Positions 1-8,072 of a stretch of DNA of 64,000 bases are shown piece after piece. Source of the DNA: BOG-908 sp963850605 (lineage in GTDB: Bacteria > Pseudomonadota > Alphaproteobacteria > Acetobacterales > Acetobacteraceae); assembly GCA_963850605.1 (NCBI GenBank), contig CAWKLX010000010.1, positions 66,411 to 130,410 of the forward strand, given 5' to 3'. Below the pieces are notes generated by a model. The model made no database searches, was not told where the DNA came from, and was given only the letters and a program-made list of their open reading frames with translations. The translations under genes and the position numbers were made by a program. Every line of letters begins with the position of its first letter. The first letter of the stretch is position 1.

Positions 1-4
1 CCGC

Positions 5-979
5 ATGATTTTGGTCACCGGCGGCGCCGGCTTCATCGGCTCCTACCTCCAGGCCGAGCTTTGCGCACGCGGACTGGACACGGTGATTTCCGACCGGCTG
101 GGCACCGAGGGCAAATGGCGCAACATCGCCCGCCACCCGCCGTCGCGACTGGTCCATCCGGACGCGCTGGACGCATTCCTGGACAGAAGGCCGCCGTTGC
201 AGGCGATCTTCCACATGGGTGCCATCAGCGGCACCCTGGCGACGGACGGCGACCAGGTCTGGCGCACGAACGTGGAGCTGAGCCTGCGCCTGTGGCACTG
301 GTGCGCGGCGGCCGGCGTGCGCTTCATCTACGCGTCCTCGGCCGCCACCTACGGTGATGGCACAGGCGGCTTCGACGACGATCCGGGCGGGCTGGACCGG
401 CTGCGGCCGCTCAACCTGTATGGCTGGTCCAAGCATGTGTTTGACCGGCGTGTGATGGCCTTGCTGCGCGCGGGCGAGGCGCGTCCGCCGCAATGGGCGG
501 GGCTGAAATTCTTCAACGTCTATGGGCCGAACGAATACCACAAGAACGGCATGGTCTCGGTCATCAAGGTGAAATACGACGAGTTGCGTGCTGGTGCGCC
601 GATGCGCCTATTCCGCTCGCACAAGCCCGATGTGGCCGATGGCGCGCAGGCGCGCGATTTCGTGTGGGTCGGCGACTGCGCGTCCGTGATGCTCTGGCTG
701 CTGGATAATCCCGAAGTGAGCGGGCTGTTCAACGTCGGCACCGGGGAGGCGCGCAGCTACGCCGAGATGGCCCACGCCGTAGCGGACGCATCGGGCCGGC
801 AGGCCGAGATCGAGTATGTGGAGATGCCCCAGGCTCTGCGCCCGCAATACCAGTTTTTCACCGCCGCGCGCATGGAGCGCCTGCGCGCCGCCGGCTATGC
901 CCGGCCATTCACCAGCCTGGAGGACGGCGTGCAGCGCTACATCCGCGACTATCTTGCCACGCCGGACCCTTACCGATGA
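5..979 (+). CDS. hldD: ADP-L-glycero-D-manno-heptose 6-epimerase
   Basis: Epimerises ADP-D-glycero-D-manno-heptose to the L-glycero form, the last step in making the heptose donor for the LPS inner core, in the cytoplasm. The 324-residue protein is full length for the SDR-type family. It opens with the NADP-binding loop TGGAGFIG (residues 5-12), has the serine/threonine region ASSAATYGD (110-118) and the Y139-x3-K143 catalytic pair in YGWSK, followed by the family-typical NVYGPNEYHK (171-180). Its ATG lies four bases from the window edge, so the ribosome binding site cannot be seen. It overlaps lgt by 4 bp (ATGA), so both envelope genes are probably co-translated. Confidence 0.93.
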   Translation: MILVTGGAGFIGSYLQAELCARGLDTVISDRLGTEGKWRNIARHPPSRLVHPDALDAFLDRRPPLQAIFHMGAISGTLATDGDQVWRTNVELSLRLWHWCAAAGVRFIYASSAATYGDGTGGFDDDPGGLDRLRPLNLYGWSKHVFDRRVMALLRAGEARPPQWAGLKFFNVYGPNEYHKNGMVSVIKVKYDELRAGAPMRLFRSHKPDVADGAQARDFVWVGDCASVMLWLLDNPEVSGLFNVGTGEARSYAEMAHAVADASGRQAEIEYVEMPQALRPQYQFFTAARMERLRAAGYARPFTSLEDGVQRYIRDYLATPDPYR

Positions 980-1794
980 GCGCACCGCTGAATTTTCCGC
1001 AGTTCGACCCGGTGCTGCTGCATCTGGGGCCGCTCTCCATCCGCTGGTACGCGCTGGCCTATATCGTGGGGCTGGTCACCGGCTGGCAGGTGATGCGCCG
1101 CATCGTGCGCTGGCCGCCGCCCGTGGCCAGCCTGGCGCAGACTGACGATTTCCTCACCTGGGCCACGTTGGGCGTCATCCTGGGCGGTCGGCTCGGCTAC
1201 TGCTTTTTCTACCAGCCAGGCTACTATCTGACCCATCCGTTGCAGATCCCGGCCGTGTGGACCGGCGGCATGAGTTTCCATGGCGGCATGTTGGGCGTGG
1301 TCTGCGCCATCATCCTGTTCTGCCGGCAAAACAGGATACCGATCCTGGGTTTCGCCGACCGCATGGCGATGGTCACACCGATCGGATTAGGCCTCGGCCG
1401 GATCGCGAATTTCATCAATGGCGAGCTGTGGGGCAGGCCGGCGCCCGACTGGCTGCCCTGGCGCATGATCTTCCCGCACGCGCCGGACGCGGTGCCGCGG
1501 CATCCCAGCCAAATCTATCAGGCGCTGATGGAAGGTCTGCTGCTGTTCCTGCTCGTCTGGCTGTTCGCGCGTCGTGAGCGGATACGCGCACATTTCGGGA
1601 CGCTGACGGGCATCTTCCTGATCGGCTACGGATGCGCCCGCATCGTCGGCGAATTCTTCCGGGAGCCTGACAGTTTCCTGGGCTATTTGTGGAGCGGCGC
1701 CACCATGGGCCAGCTTCTGTCGTTCCCGATGATCCTGGCCGGCGCGGGGCTGATCGCCTTTGCCTGGCGCGCGCCGAATCGCGCACGTGCCTGA
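976..1794 (+). CDS. lgt: prolipoprotein diacylglyceryl transferase
   Basis: Integral inner-membrane enzyme that moves diacylglycerol from phosphatidylglycerol to the lipobox cysteine of prolipoproteins. The 272-residue protein has about seven hydrophobic segments. The Lgt signature GRIANFINGELWG runs over residues 141-153, and the conserved HGG containing the essential histidine lies at 102-104 in the SFHGG loop. Length and motifs fit an intact enzyme. The ATG overlaps the hldD stop, and the 3' end overlaps the GTG start of the next gene by 8 bp. A lipoprotein gene (3537-4427) lies in the same operon. Confidence 0.95.
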   Translation: MSAPLNFPQFDPVLLHLGPLSIRWYALAYIVGLVTGWQVMRRIVRWPPPVASLAQTDDFLTWATLGVILGGRLGYCFFYQPGYYLTHPLQIPAVWTGGMSFHGGMLGVVCAIILFCRQNRIPILGFADRMAMVTPIGLGLGRIANFINGELWGRPAPDWLPWRMIFPHAPDAVPRHPSQIYQALMEGLLLFLLVWLFARRERIRAHFGTLTGIFLIGYGCARIVGEFFREPDSFLGYLWSGATMGQLLSFPMILAGAGLIAFAWRAPNRARA

Positions 1795-2782
1795 GCGGCT
1801 CGACATGTTCATGGCGCGCGCCAACACGGCATATTATGCAACGCACGATCCGTTCGCCGATTTTACCACCGCGCCAGAGATCGCGCAGATGTTCGGCGAG
1901 TTGCTGGGGGCGTGGGCGGCGATCGTTTGGCAGAGCATGGGTGCGCCACGTCACTTTCTGCTGGTCGAAGCCGGCCCTGGCCGCGGCACGTTAATGGCGG
2001 ATGCACGCCGGGCCACCGCCTGCGTCGTGCCTGCGTTCCACGCCGCGTGCCAAGTGCATCTGATCGAGACCTCGGCACGTCTTCGCGATGAACAGCGCGC
2101 TCGCTTGCCCGATGCGATATGGCACAGTCGGCTGGACAGCGTTCCATCCGGCCCCGCAATCTTCCTGGCGAACGAATTCTTGGACGCCCTCCCCATCCGA
2201 CAATTCATGAAGCGGTCGCACGGCTGGGCCGAACGCCACGTCGATGACGGAAAGTTTGTCGAACAGGAGAGCTCGCTTCCGCTGGGAGAAGGCCGGGTGA
2301 GCTTGCGCCCTGACGTGCCGGCCGGCGACATACTGGAAGTCGCTCCCGCCGCCGTTGGCTGGACGCACACGGTTGCCCTCCGGCTTCGCACGCAAGGCGG
2401 TGCCGCGCTGATCCTCGATTACGGCCCCGCCGGATCAGCAACGGGCGACAGCCTGCAAGCCATAAAGGGCGGCCGCCCAGCCGACCCGCTCGCCGATCCG
2501 GGCAGCGCCGACCTGACCGCCCATGTGGATTTCGAAGCGCTTGCCCATGTCGCACGCGCAGCCGGTGCCGCCGTTCACGGGCCGCTCCCGCAAGGCGTGT
2601 TCTTGGAGCGCCTGGGCCTGGGCGCCCGCACCGCGCGCCTGGCCGCCGCGAACCCGGCCCGCATGGCCGAGCTCTACGGGGCGGCTGCCCGCCTGGCCGA
2701 ACCCGCGCGCATGGGCAGCCTGTTCAAGGCGCTGTGCCTCACCCACCCCGGCCTGCCCACGCCGCCTGGGTTCGAGCCGTGA
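1787..2782 (+). CDS. MidA/NDUFAF7-family SAM-dependent methyltransferase
   Basis: A 331-residue class I methyltransferase of the COG1565 family, whose mitochondrial member (NDUFAF7/MidA) methylates an arginine of complex I; the bacterial substrate is not established here. Visible motifs are the SAM loop EAGPGRG early in the protein and the family-typical ANEFLDALPI. The start is taken as GTG at 1787, overlapping the lgt stop. A start at 1760 in the same frame is possible but would overlap lgt by 35 bp. The order lgt, this gene, pgeF is common in alphaproteobacteria. It ends in a GTGA overlap with pgeF. Confidence 0.85.
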   Translation: MPERLDMFMARANTAYYATHDPFADFTTAPEIAQMFGELLGAWAAIVWQSMGAPRHFLLVEAGPGRGTLMADARRATACVVPAFHAACQVHLIETSARLRDEQRARLPDAIWHSRLDSVPSGPAIFLANEFLDALPIRQFMKRSHGWAERHVDDGKFVEQESSLPLGEGRVSLRPDVPAGDILEVAPAAVGWTHTVALRLRTQGGAALILDYGPAGSATGDSLQAIKGGRPADPLADPGSADLTAHVDFEALAHVARAAGAAVHGPLPQGVFLERLGLGARTARLAAANPARMAELYGAAARLAEPARMGSLFKALCLTHPGLPTPPGFEP

Positions 2783-3540
2783 CCCCGGAGTATCTGGCCG
2801 CCCCCGGCCTGGACGGGCACGGCACGTTCTTCACAAGGCGGGGCGGAGTGTCGCAGGGGTGTTATGCCAGCCTCAATTGCAGCCTGTCGGGTGGAGACGA
2901 CGTCACGCTTGTAGCCCGCAACCGCGCCCTGGTAGCGGAGGCCGTCGGTGTGGGTGCAGACCGCCTGGTCGGCGTAACCCAGGTGCACGGGGCGGAGGCG
3001 GTGCTCGTCGACACGCCATGGATGGCCGGACAGGGCCCTCGCGCGGACGCCATGGTTACGAGCCAGCCAGGCCTGGCTTTGGGCATCATCACCGCCGATT
3101 GTGCGCCGGTGCTGTTTCGTGCGGCCGGCGCCGGCATTGTCGGGGCTGCCCATGCCGGGTGGCGCGGCGCGGTGGCGGGCGTTCTTGAGGCGGTGATTGC
3201 CGCAATGGTGCGCCTGGGCGCCGACCGGGCACGCATCGCGGCGTGCGTCGGTCCCTGTATCGGGCAGGAAAGTTACGAAGTGGGTGACGATCTGCGCATG
3301 TCGGTGCTGCCGACCCTGGACGGCGCGGACCGCTTTTTCGCGCCGGGGATCAGGCCCGCCCATTGGCGGTTCGACCTGGCCGGCTATTGCCTGGCGCGAC
3401 TGGAACGCGCTGGGGTAGGCGCGATCGCCCTCGGGGTGGACACCTATACCGATCCGGACCGCTTCTTCAGTCACAGGCGGCGCACCCTGGCCGGCGGCGG
3501 TCCGATCGGCCACCAGATCTCGGTCATACGCACGCCATGA
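2779..3540 (+). CDS. pgeF: peptidoglycan editing factor PgeF (YfiH/laccase-domain purine nucleoside phosphorylase family)
   Basis: Member of the multicopper-polyphenol-oxidase (YfiH) family, which includes purine nucleoside phosphorylases and the E. coli factor that keeps L-serine out of peptidoglycan stems. The metal-binding and catalytic motifs are present in order: TQVHGAEAV, TADCAPVLF, AHAGWRGAVAG and CVGPCIGQE. The start is taken as GTG at 2779, in a GTGA overlap with the preceding stop. An in-frame ATG at 2734 would overlap that gene by 49 bp and add residues without family similarity. The next gene's ATG lies inside this gene's stop region, so the operon continues. Confidence 0.88.
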   Translation: MTPEYLAAPGLDGHGTFFTRRGGVSQGCYASLNCSLSGGDDVTLVARNRALVAEAVGVGADRLVGVTQVHGAEAVLVDTPWMAGQGPRADAMVTSQPGLALGIITADCAPVLFRAAGAGIVGAAHAGWRGAVAGVLEAVIAAMVRLGADRARIAACVGPCIGQESYEVGDDLRMSVLPTLDGADRFFAPGIRPAHWRFDLAGYCLARLERAGVGAIALGVDTYTDPDRFFSHRRRTLAGGGPIGHQISVIRTP

Positions 3541-4427
3541 TCCACCGCGAGCTTCTGCCCGGCTTCGCCGTCCTTGCTGCCTGTACCTTGGCGGGCTGCG
3601 GCGATCTGCCGCGCCCCTTCGCCGGCTACCCTGGCCGCAATGCGCTGATGCTGAGCCAGCCGCCGCCGCCCAGACTGGTTGTGGCAGCGCCCGACGGCGC
3701 GATGTTGCCTGCGAAGGACGCGGGCACCTGGACGCACGACATGGCCGATGCGCTGGTGGCGGAGGAACTGCCGGCCTATGTCGCCCCGCCCGGACCGTTC
3801 GACTGGACATTGCGCCTGACCGCCACGCTGCACGGCGACCACGTGCTGCCGCACTACCAGATCCTCGATGCGAAGGGCGCCGACCATGGCGCGCTGGACG
3901 GCGCGCCGGTGCCGGCCTCTGCCTGGGCGCAGGCCGCGCCCGATGTGCTGAAACGGTCGGCCGGCGAGGCGGCGCCGCAGGTGCTGGCGCTGCTGCGCTC
4001 GGCGGACGCGACCATCAAGCAGAACGATCCCAACAGCCTGTATAATCGCCCGGCCAGGGTGTGGTTCAGCGGGGTGACGGGCGCGCCCGGCGACGGCAAC
4101 GCCGCCCTCGCCAGGAACATGCGGCGGCACATTCCGGACACGGGCGACTTGCTGGTGCCGGCGCAGGCTTCCGCCGATTTCTGGCTGCGCGGCACCGTCC
4201 GCGTCACCGACGAGCCGGACGGCCAGCAGCAGGTGGAGATACATTGGCTGGTCAGCGACCGACGAGGCCAGGAGGCCGGCGACGTGGCCCAAGGCCACGA
4301 CATCCAGAAAGGCACCCTGGACAATCACTGGGGCGAAATCGCCGCCGTGATCACGGAAGAAGCTGCCGGCGGCGTACACGACGTGATCACCAACTACACC
4401 GGCCGCCACAAGGCGAACCGAAATTGA
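3537..4427 (+). CDS. hypothetical lipoprotein
   Basis: A 296-residue predicted lipoprotein that I cannot assign to a named family. A signal peptide ends in the lipobox LAGC with the lipidated cysteine at residue 21; no other membrane segment is visible. The mature part is acidic and alanine-rich, without a catalytic motif I recognise. The ATG at 3537 overlaps the pgeF stop (ATGA), placing it last in the hldD-lgt-midA-pgeF operon, with Lgt, its own processing enzyme, upstream. A strong hairpin pair follows directly. Confidence 0.8.
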   Translation: MIHRELLPGFAVLAACTLAGCGDLPRPFAGYPGRNALMLSQPPPPRLVVAAPDGAMLPAKDAGTWTHDMADALVAEELPAYVAPPGPFDWTLRLTATLHGDHVLPHYQILDAKGADHGALDGAPVPASAWAQAAPDVLKRSAGEAAPQVLALLRSADATIKQNDPNSLYNRPARVWFSGVTGAPGDGNAALARNMRRHIPDTGDLLVPAQASADFWLRGTVRVTDEPDGQQQVEIHWLVSDRRGQEAGDVAQGHDIQKGTLDNHWGEIAAVITEEAAGGVHDVITNYTGRHKANRN

Positions 4428-4494
4428 CAAAAGTCTTTTGCTTCTTTTCTTCAGAAAAGAAGTCTCTTCTTTCTTGAAAGAAGCAAAGAACTTT
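4428..4494. repeat. A/T-rich double hairpin, possible interspersed palindrome or terminator
   Basis: Two perfect hairpins stand side by side: CTTCTTTTCT pairs with AGAAAAGAAG across a 2-base loop (4441-4462), and CTTCTTTC pairs with GAAAGAAG across a 2-base loop (4466-4483). Outer flanks (AAAGTCTTTTGC on the left, GCAAAGAACTTT on the right) also pair imperfectly, so the whole 67 bp is one long imperfect palindrome. Its composition is wholly unlike the GC-rich surroundings. It ends the operon and may terminate transcription, but its shape also fits a repetitive extragenic element. Confidence 0.7.
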
Positions 4495-4514
4495 CACGGA
4501 TAGGCTCGCCGAAT

Positions 4515-5894
4515 ATGCATGTTGCCGTGATTGGGGGTGGGTTTTCGGGCGCGGCGTGTGTGCTGCATTTGCTGCGCGATCACCCAGCGTTTTCGGGTGA
4601 CATCACCATGATTGAGCCGCGGGCTGTGCTGGGTGCGGGCCTGGCCTACTCTGCCGCTTCACCGGTGCACCGCACGAACGTGGCAGCGAGCCGGATGTCT
4701 GTGCTGCCCGACAACCCGTCGCATTTTCATGACTGGCTGCTGGACGAGGGCGTGCCGGCGCGCGACCCTGCCTGCGCCATGCCGGACGGGCGGCTGTATC
4801 CGGCGCGGGCCGAGTTCGGGCGCTATGTGGATACGATGCTGCGCCGCGAGGTGGCGCGGCATGACGGTGCGGCGTTCAGGCATGTGCGCGCGGCGGCAAT
4901 CGGGGCGAGCCGTGAGGGCGACCGGGTCGCCATCGCGCTCGCCGGGCATCCGTCCTTCCTGGCCGATATTGCCGTCCTGGCCGTCAGCCACACGGCCCCG
5001 GACGTGCCGGCGGCACTCGCGAACCTGTCCTGCGTGGTGGCCGACCCGTGGGATGTGGCGGCGCTCAATCGTATCGCGCCCGGCGCGCGGGTGCTGGTGG
5101 TGGGAACCGGACTGACCGCCTGCGACGTGATGGCGCATCTGCTGGCGCGCGGCCATCGGGGGCGGATCGATGCCGTGTCCCGCCACGGCCTGCTGCCGCG
5201 GCCACGGACCACGCTGCCCGTCGAGGCGGAAGGCGATTTTTCCGGCGATCCGGAGACCTGCCCGTCCGCCCTGCTGCGACGGATCCGGCGCGCGGTGGAG
5301 GTGGCGCGCGAGGGCGGACGGCCGTGGGAGAACATCGTCGATGCGCTGCGTCAGCAGGCAGGCGCCGCCTGGGGCGCGCTGGATTGGGAGGGGCGTCGGC
5401 GCGTGCTTCGGCATCTCCGCACGGTGTGGGACGTGCATCGCTTCCAGTCCGCCCCGCAGATCGACGCGGCCCTGGCGCGGGCGCGGGCGGACGGTGTGCT
5501 GCACGTGCGGGCCGCGCGGGTTGTGGGAGCGCGCGATTTGGCCGACGACGCCGAGATCATCCTGCGGCCGCGCGGTGCCGCGGAGTGCGAGTCGCTGCGC
5601 GTCGATGCGGTCGTGAACTGCACCGGACCGGGCCACCGCTCGGTCACCCACGCGCACCCCGTGCTGCGCGGCCTGGCCGAAGCGGGGCTGTTGCAGCCCG
5701 ACCCCGCAAATCTGGGCATCTGGGTTGACGGCGACAGTCGGGTGGTGCGCGCCGATGGCGCGCCCTGGACGAACCTGTTCGTAGCCGGCCCGCTGGCGCG
5801 CGGCACGTTTGGCGAGCTGATGGGATTGCCGCAAGTCAATCTGCAGCCGCGTGCGATTGCCGCATCTGTGGCCGAGTTGGCGCGGGCGGCGTGA
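4515..5894 (+). CDS. FAD/NAD(P)-binding protein (NAD_binding_9 type)
   Basis: A 459-residue flavoprotein of the COG4529/HpnW-like group. The FAD-binding loop GGGFSGAA sits at residues 7-14, directly after the start, and a second dinucleotide fold VLVVGTGLTACDV lies near residue 195. The region around residues 50-75 (NVAASRMSVLPDNPSHF) is typical of the family. Substrate and partner are unknown; members are predicted oxidoreductases or pyridine-nucleotide reductases. ATG at 4515 follows the palindrome, so it probably starts a new transcript. It overlaps aroE by 4 bp (GTGA). Confidence 0.82.
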   Translation: MHVAVIGGGFSGAACVLHLLRDHPAFSGDITMIEPRAVLGAGLAYSAASPVHRTNVAASRMSVLPDNPSHFHDWLLDEGVPARDPACAMPDGRLYPARAEFGRYVDTMLRREVARHDGAAFRHVRAAAIGASREGDRVAIALAGHPSFLADIAVLAVSHTAPDVPAALANLSCVVADPWDVAALNRIAPGARVLVVGTGLTACDVMAHLLARGHRGRIDAVSRHGLLPRPRTTLPVEAEGDFSGDPETCPSALLRRIRRAVEVAREGGRPWENIVDALRQQAGAAWGALDWEGRRRVLRHLRTVWDVHRFQSAPQIDAALARARADGVLHVRAARVVGARDLADDAEIILRPRGAAECESLRVDAVVNCTGPGHRSVTHAHPVLRGLAEAGLLQPDPANLGIWVDGDSRVVRADGAPWTNLFVAGPLARGTFGELMGLPQVNLQPRAIAASVAELARAA

Positions 5895-6724
5895 TCACGG
5901 GGCGGGCACGGCTGGCGGGGGTGCTGGGCTGGCCCGTCGGTCACTCGCGCTCGCCGCGTCTGCACAACCATTGGTTGGCGCAATACGGGATTGACGGCGC
6001 CTATGTGCCGCTGCCGGTGCGCCCGGACGATTTTGCGCGCGCCGTGACCGGGTTGCGGGCAGCCGGGTTTGCCGGGGCGAACGTGACCACTCCGCACAAG
6101 GAGGCGGCGTTCTGTCTCAGCGATACGCTCGATGACGCGGCGCGTCGGGCGGGAGCGGTCAATACGCTGGTGTTTTCGGCCGCCGGCATCCACGGGCGCA
6201 ACACGGACGGGGCGGGGTTCCTGGCCAATCTGGCCGCGCACGGTGTGGGGTCGGGCGGGCCGGCGCTGCTGCTGGGCGCCGGGGGCGCGGCGCGCGCCAT
6301 AGCCGGCGCGCTGCTGGCCGCCGGTGCCCGCGTGACCGTCGCCAATCGCACGCCGGAGCGGGCGGCGGCATTGCAGGCGGCGCTGCCGGGATTGAGATTG
6401 GTCGATTGGGGGGCGCGGCGGGCGGCGCTGGCGGATCAGGCGCTGCTGGTCAACACGACGTCGCTGGGCATGGCGGGGCAGCCCCCGCTCGACCTCGATT
6501 TTCTGGGCGGCGCACCGCCCGGCCTGGCGGTGGCCGACATCGTCTATGTGCCGCGGAGGACCGCGCTGCTGGCGCGGGCGGAGATGCGGGGGCTGCGCAC
6601 CGTGCCGGGCCTGGGCATGCTTCTGCACCAGGCGGTGCCTGGTTTTTCCGACTGGTTCGGCGTCGTGCCCGTCGTCGATGACGAGACGGTCGCGCTCATC
6701 TCGGCCGATATTCCCGACATATGA
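5891..6724 (+). CDS. aroE: shikimate dehydrogenase
   Basis: NADP-dependent reduction of 3-dehydroshikimate to shikimate in the chorismate pathway. The 277-residue protein starts with GTG in the stop of the preceding gene. It carries the substrate-binding GHSRSPRLHN, the catalytic lysine in NVTTPHKE, and the glycine-rich NADP loop GAGGAARA in the middle of the protein. Length and motif order are normal. It overlaps coaE by 4 bp (ATGA), giving the alphaproteobacterial arrangement aroE-coaE-dnaQ. A later pathway gene, aroA, lies at the far right end of the window in an unrelated setting. Confidence 0.94.
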   Translation: MITGRARLAGVLGWPVGHSRSPRLHNHWLAQYGIDGAYVPLPVRPDDFARAVTGLRAAGFAGANVTTPHKEAAFCLSDTLDDAARRAGAVNTLVFSAAGIHGRNTDGAGFLANLAAHGVGSGGPALLLGAGGAARAIAGALLAAGARVTVANRTPERAAALQAALPGLRLVDWGARRAALADQALLVNTTSLGMAGQPPLDLDFLGGAPPGLAVADIVYVPRRTALLARAEMRGLRTVPGLGMLLHQAVPGFSDWFGVVPVVDDETVALISADIPDI

Positions 6725-7314
6725 GGATCGTCGGCCTGACGGGCGGGATCGGCATGGGCAAGTCCGCCGCCGCCGCCGTGCTGCGCCGCGCGCGCGTGCC
6801 GGTGTTCGACGCGGATGCAGCTGTGCACCGCCTGCAGGCGCCGGGCGGCCGCGCCTTGCCGGCGATCGCGCGGATTTTCCCCGGCACGGTGAAGGACGGT
6901 GTGCTGGACCGGGCGGCCCTGCGAAAGATCGTGCTGGCGGATCGGGCGCGACTGCGTGACTTGGAAGCGGTCCTGCATCCCCTCGTGCGCGCCGAGCAGC
7001 GCCGCTTTCTGGCCCGCGCGCGGGGCCGCGGGGCGTGGCTGGCGGTGCTCGACATACCGCTGCTGTTCGAGACGGGGGGTGACCGCCAGGTGGACGAGAT
7101 CATGGCCGTCTCGGCCCCCGCCGCGGTGCAGCGCGCGCGCATCCTGGCCCGTGGCACTATGGACACGGCGCAGGCGGAGCGCGTGATCGCGTTGCAGCTG
7201 CCCGATCGCGAGCGGGTGCGGCGGTCGGGCGTGGTGGTCCGTACGGGTTTGTCCCGCTTCCATGCGCTGCGTGCGATAAAGCGGTGGCTGCACGCACGCA
7301 CTCCGAGTCGCTGA
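6721..7314 (+). CDS. coaE: dephospho-CoA kinase
   Basis: Phosphorylates dephospho-CoA at the ribose 3' hydroxyl, the last step of coenzyme A synthesis. The 197-residue protein begins almost at once with the P-loop GLTGGIGMGKS (residues 5-15) and has the conserved VFDAD segment and the DIPLLFETG lid motif typical of CoaE. Its length matches the family. It overlaps aroE at the 5' end and shares its stop base with the ATG of dnaQ (TGATG), so translation of the three genes is probably coupled. Confidence 0.94.
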   Translation: MRIVGLTGGIGMGKSAAAAVLRRARVPVFDADAAVHRLQAPGGRALPAIARIFPGTVKDGVLDRAALRKIVLADRARLRDLEAVLHPLVRAEQRRFLARARGRGAWLAVLDIPLLFETGGDRQVDEIMAVSAPAAVQRARILARGTMDTAQAERVIALQLPDRERVRRSGVVVRTGLSRFHALRAIKRWLHARTPSR

Positions 7315-8015
7315 TGTCCCGCTCCGTCCTGTTCGATACCGAGACCACGGGCCTCGATCCCGCCACCGGCGACCGCATTCTGGAGATCGCGGCCATCGAG
7401 CTGATGCGCGACCTGCCGACCCAGAATTTTTTCCATCGCCTGATCGACCCGGAACGCGACGTTCCTGACGAAGCGACCCGCATCCATGGTTTTTCGCGCG
7501 CCCATGTCATGGGCAAGCCGCGCTTCGCCGAGATCGTCGATGACTTCCTGGAGTTCATCGGCGATTCGCCGCTGGTCGCGCACAACGCCAGCTTCGATTT
7601 TTCATTCATCAACGCCGAGCTGGCCCGGCTGGGCCTGCCGCCGCTGCATGAGGCGCGGATGATCGACACGTTGGCGCTGGCGAAGGCGCGGTTTCCCGGC
7701 ATGCCGAACAGCCTCAACGCGCTCTGCGGCCGGTTCGCCATCGACTTGTCCGAACGCACCACCCACAACGCCCTGCTGGACTGCCGGCTGCTGGCCCAGG
7801 TCTATGTGGAGCTGACCGGCGGGCGCCAGCGCGGGCTGGTGCTGGATGGGCCGGAGCAGTCCGCCCAGTTTTTCTCGTACGCCAGGACCGAGCATCGCAC
7901 GCCGCGCCTGATCGTTGTGGGGGAGGCGCAGCTTGCGGCGCATGCGGCGTTTGTGGCGCGGCTGAAGGACCCGGTTTGGGCGCTGGCCGATGCCGCGCCG
8001 GTGGCGGCGGAATAG
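7314..8015 (+). CDS. dnaQ: DNA polymerase III epsilon subunit (3'-5' proofreading exonuclease)
   Basis: Proofreading exonuclease of the replicative polymerase. The 233-residue protein has all three DEDD exonuclease motifs: ExoI FDTETTGLD with D8 and E10, ExoII HNASFDFSF, and ExoIII THNALLDCRLL with the catalytic His and Asp. The start is ATG at 7314, sharing a base with the coaE stop; an in-frame ATG at 7284 would lie inside coaE. A hairpin directly after the stop suggests that the aroE-coaE-dnaQ transcript ends here. The beta clamp gene dnaN is elsewhere in this window (46.5-47.6 kb). Confidence 0.94.
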   Translation: MSRSVLFDTETTGLDPATGDRILEIAAIELMRDLPTQNFFHRLIDPERDVPDEATRIHGFSRAHVMGKPRFAEIVDDFLEFIGDSPLVAHNASFDFSFINAELARLGLPPLHEARMIDTLALAKARFPGMPNSLNALCGRFAIDLSERTTHNALLDCRLLAQVYVELTGGRQRGLVLDGPEQSAQFFSYARTEHRTPRLIVVGEAQLAAHAAFVARLKDPVWALADAAPVAAE

Positions 8016-8016
8016 G

Positions 8017-8038
8017 CGCTCGCCGTTCCGGGCGAGCG
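8017..8038 (+). terminator. GC-rich hairpin after dnaQ
   Basis: CGCTCGCC pairs perfectly with GGCGAGCG across a 6-base loop, starting one base after the dnaQ stop codon. It is not followed by a clear T run, so intrinsic termination is plausible but not certain. Confidence 0.55.
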
Positions 8039-8072
8039 GGCTTGGATTGACTTATGCTGCACCGCAGCAAAC

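Noticed and set aside
2674..3810. 378-codon minus-strand open frame
   Set aside because: It lies antisense to pgeF and the lipoprotein gene; its product is arginine/histidine/proline-rich with no domain, a usual shadow in GC-rich DNA.
4659..6628. Two long minus-strand open frames (391 and 425 codons)
   Set aside because: Both are antisense to the FAD protein and aroE, whose motifs are complete; the antisense products have no recognisable fold.
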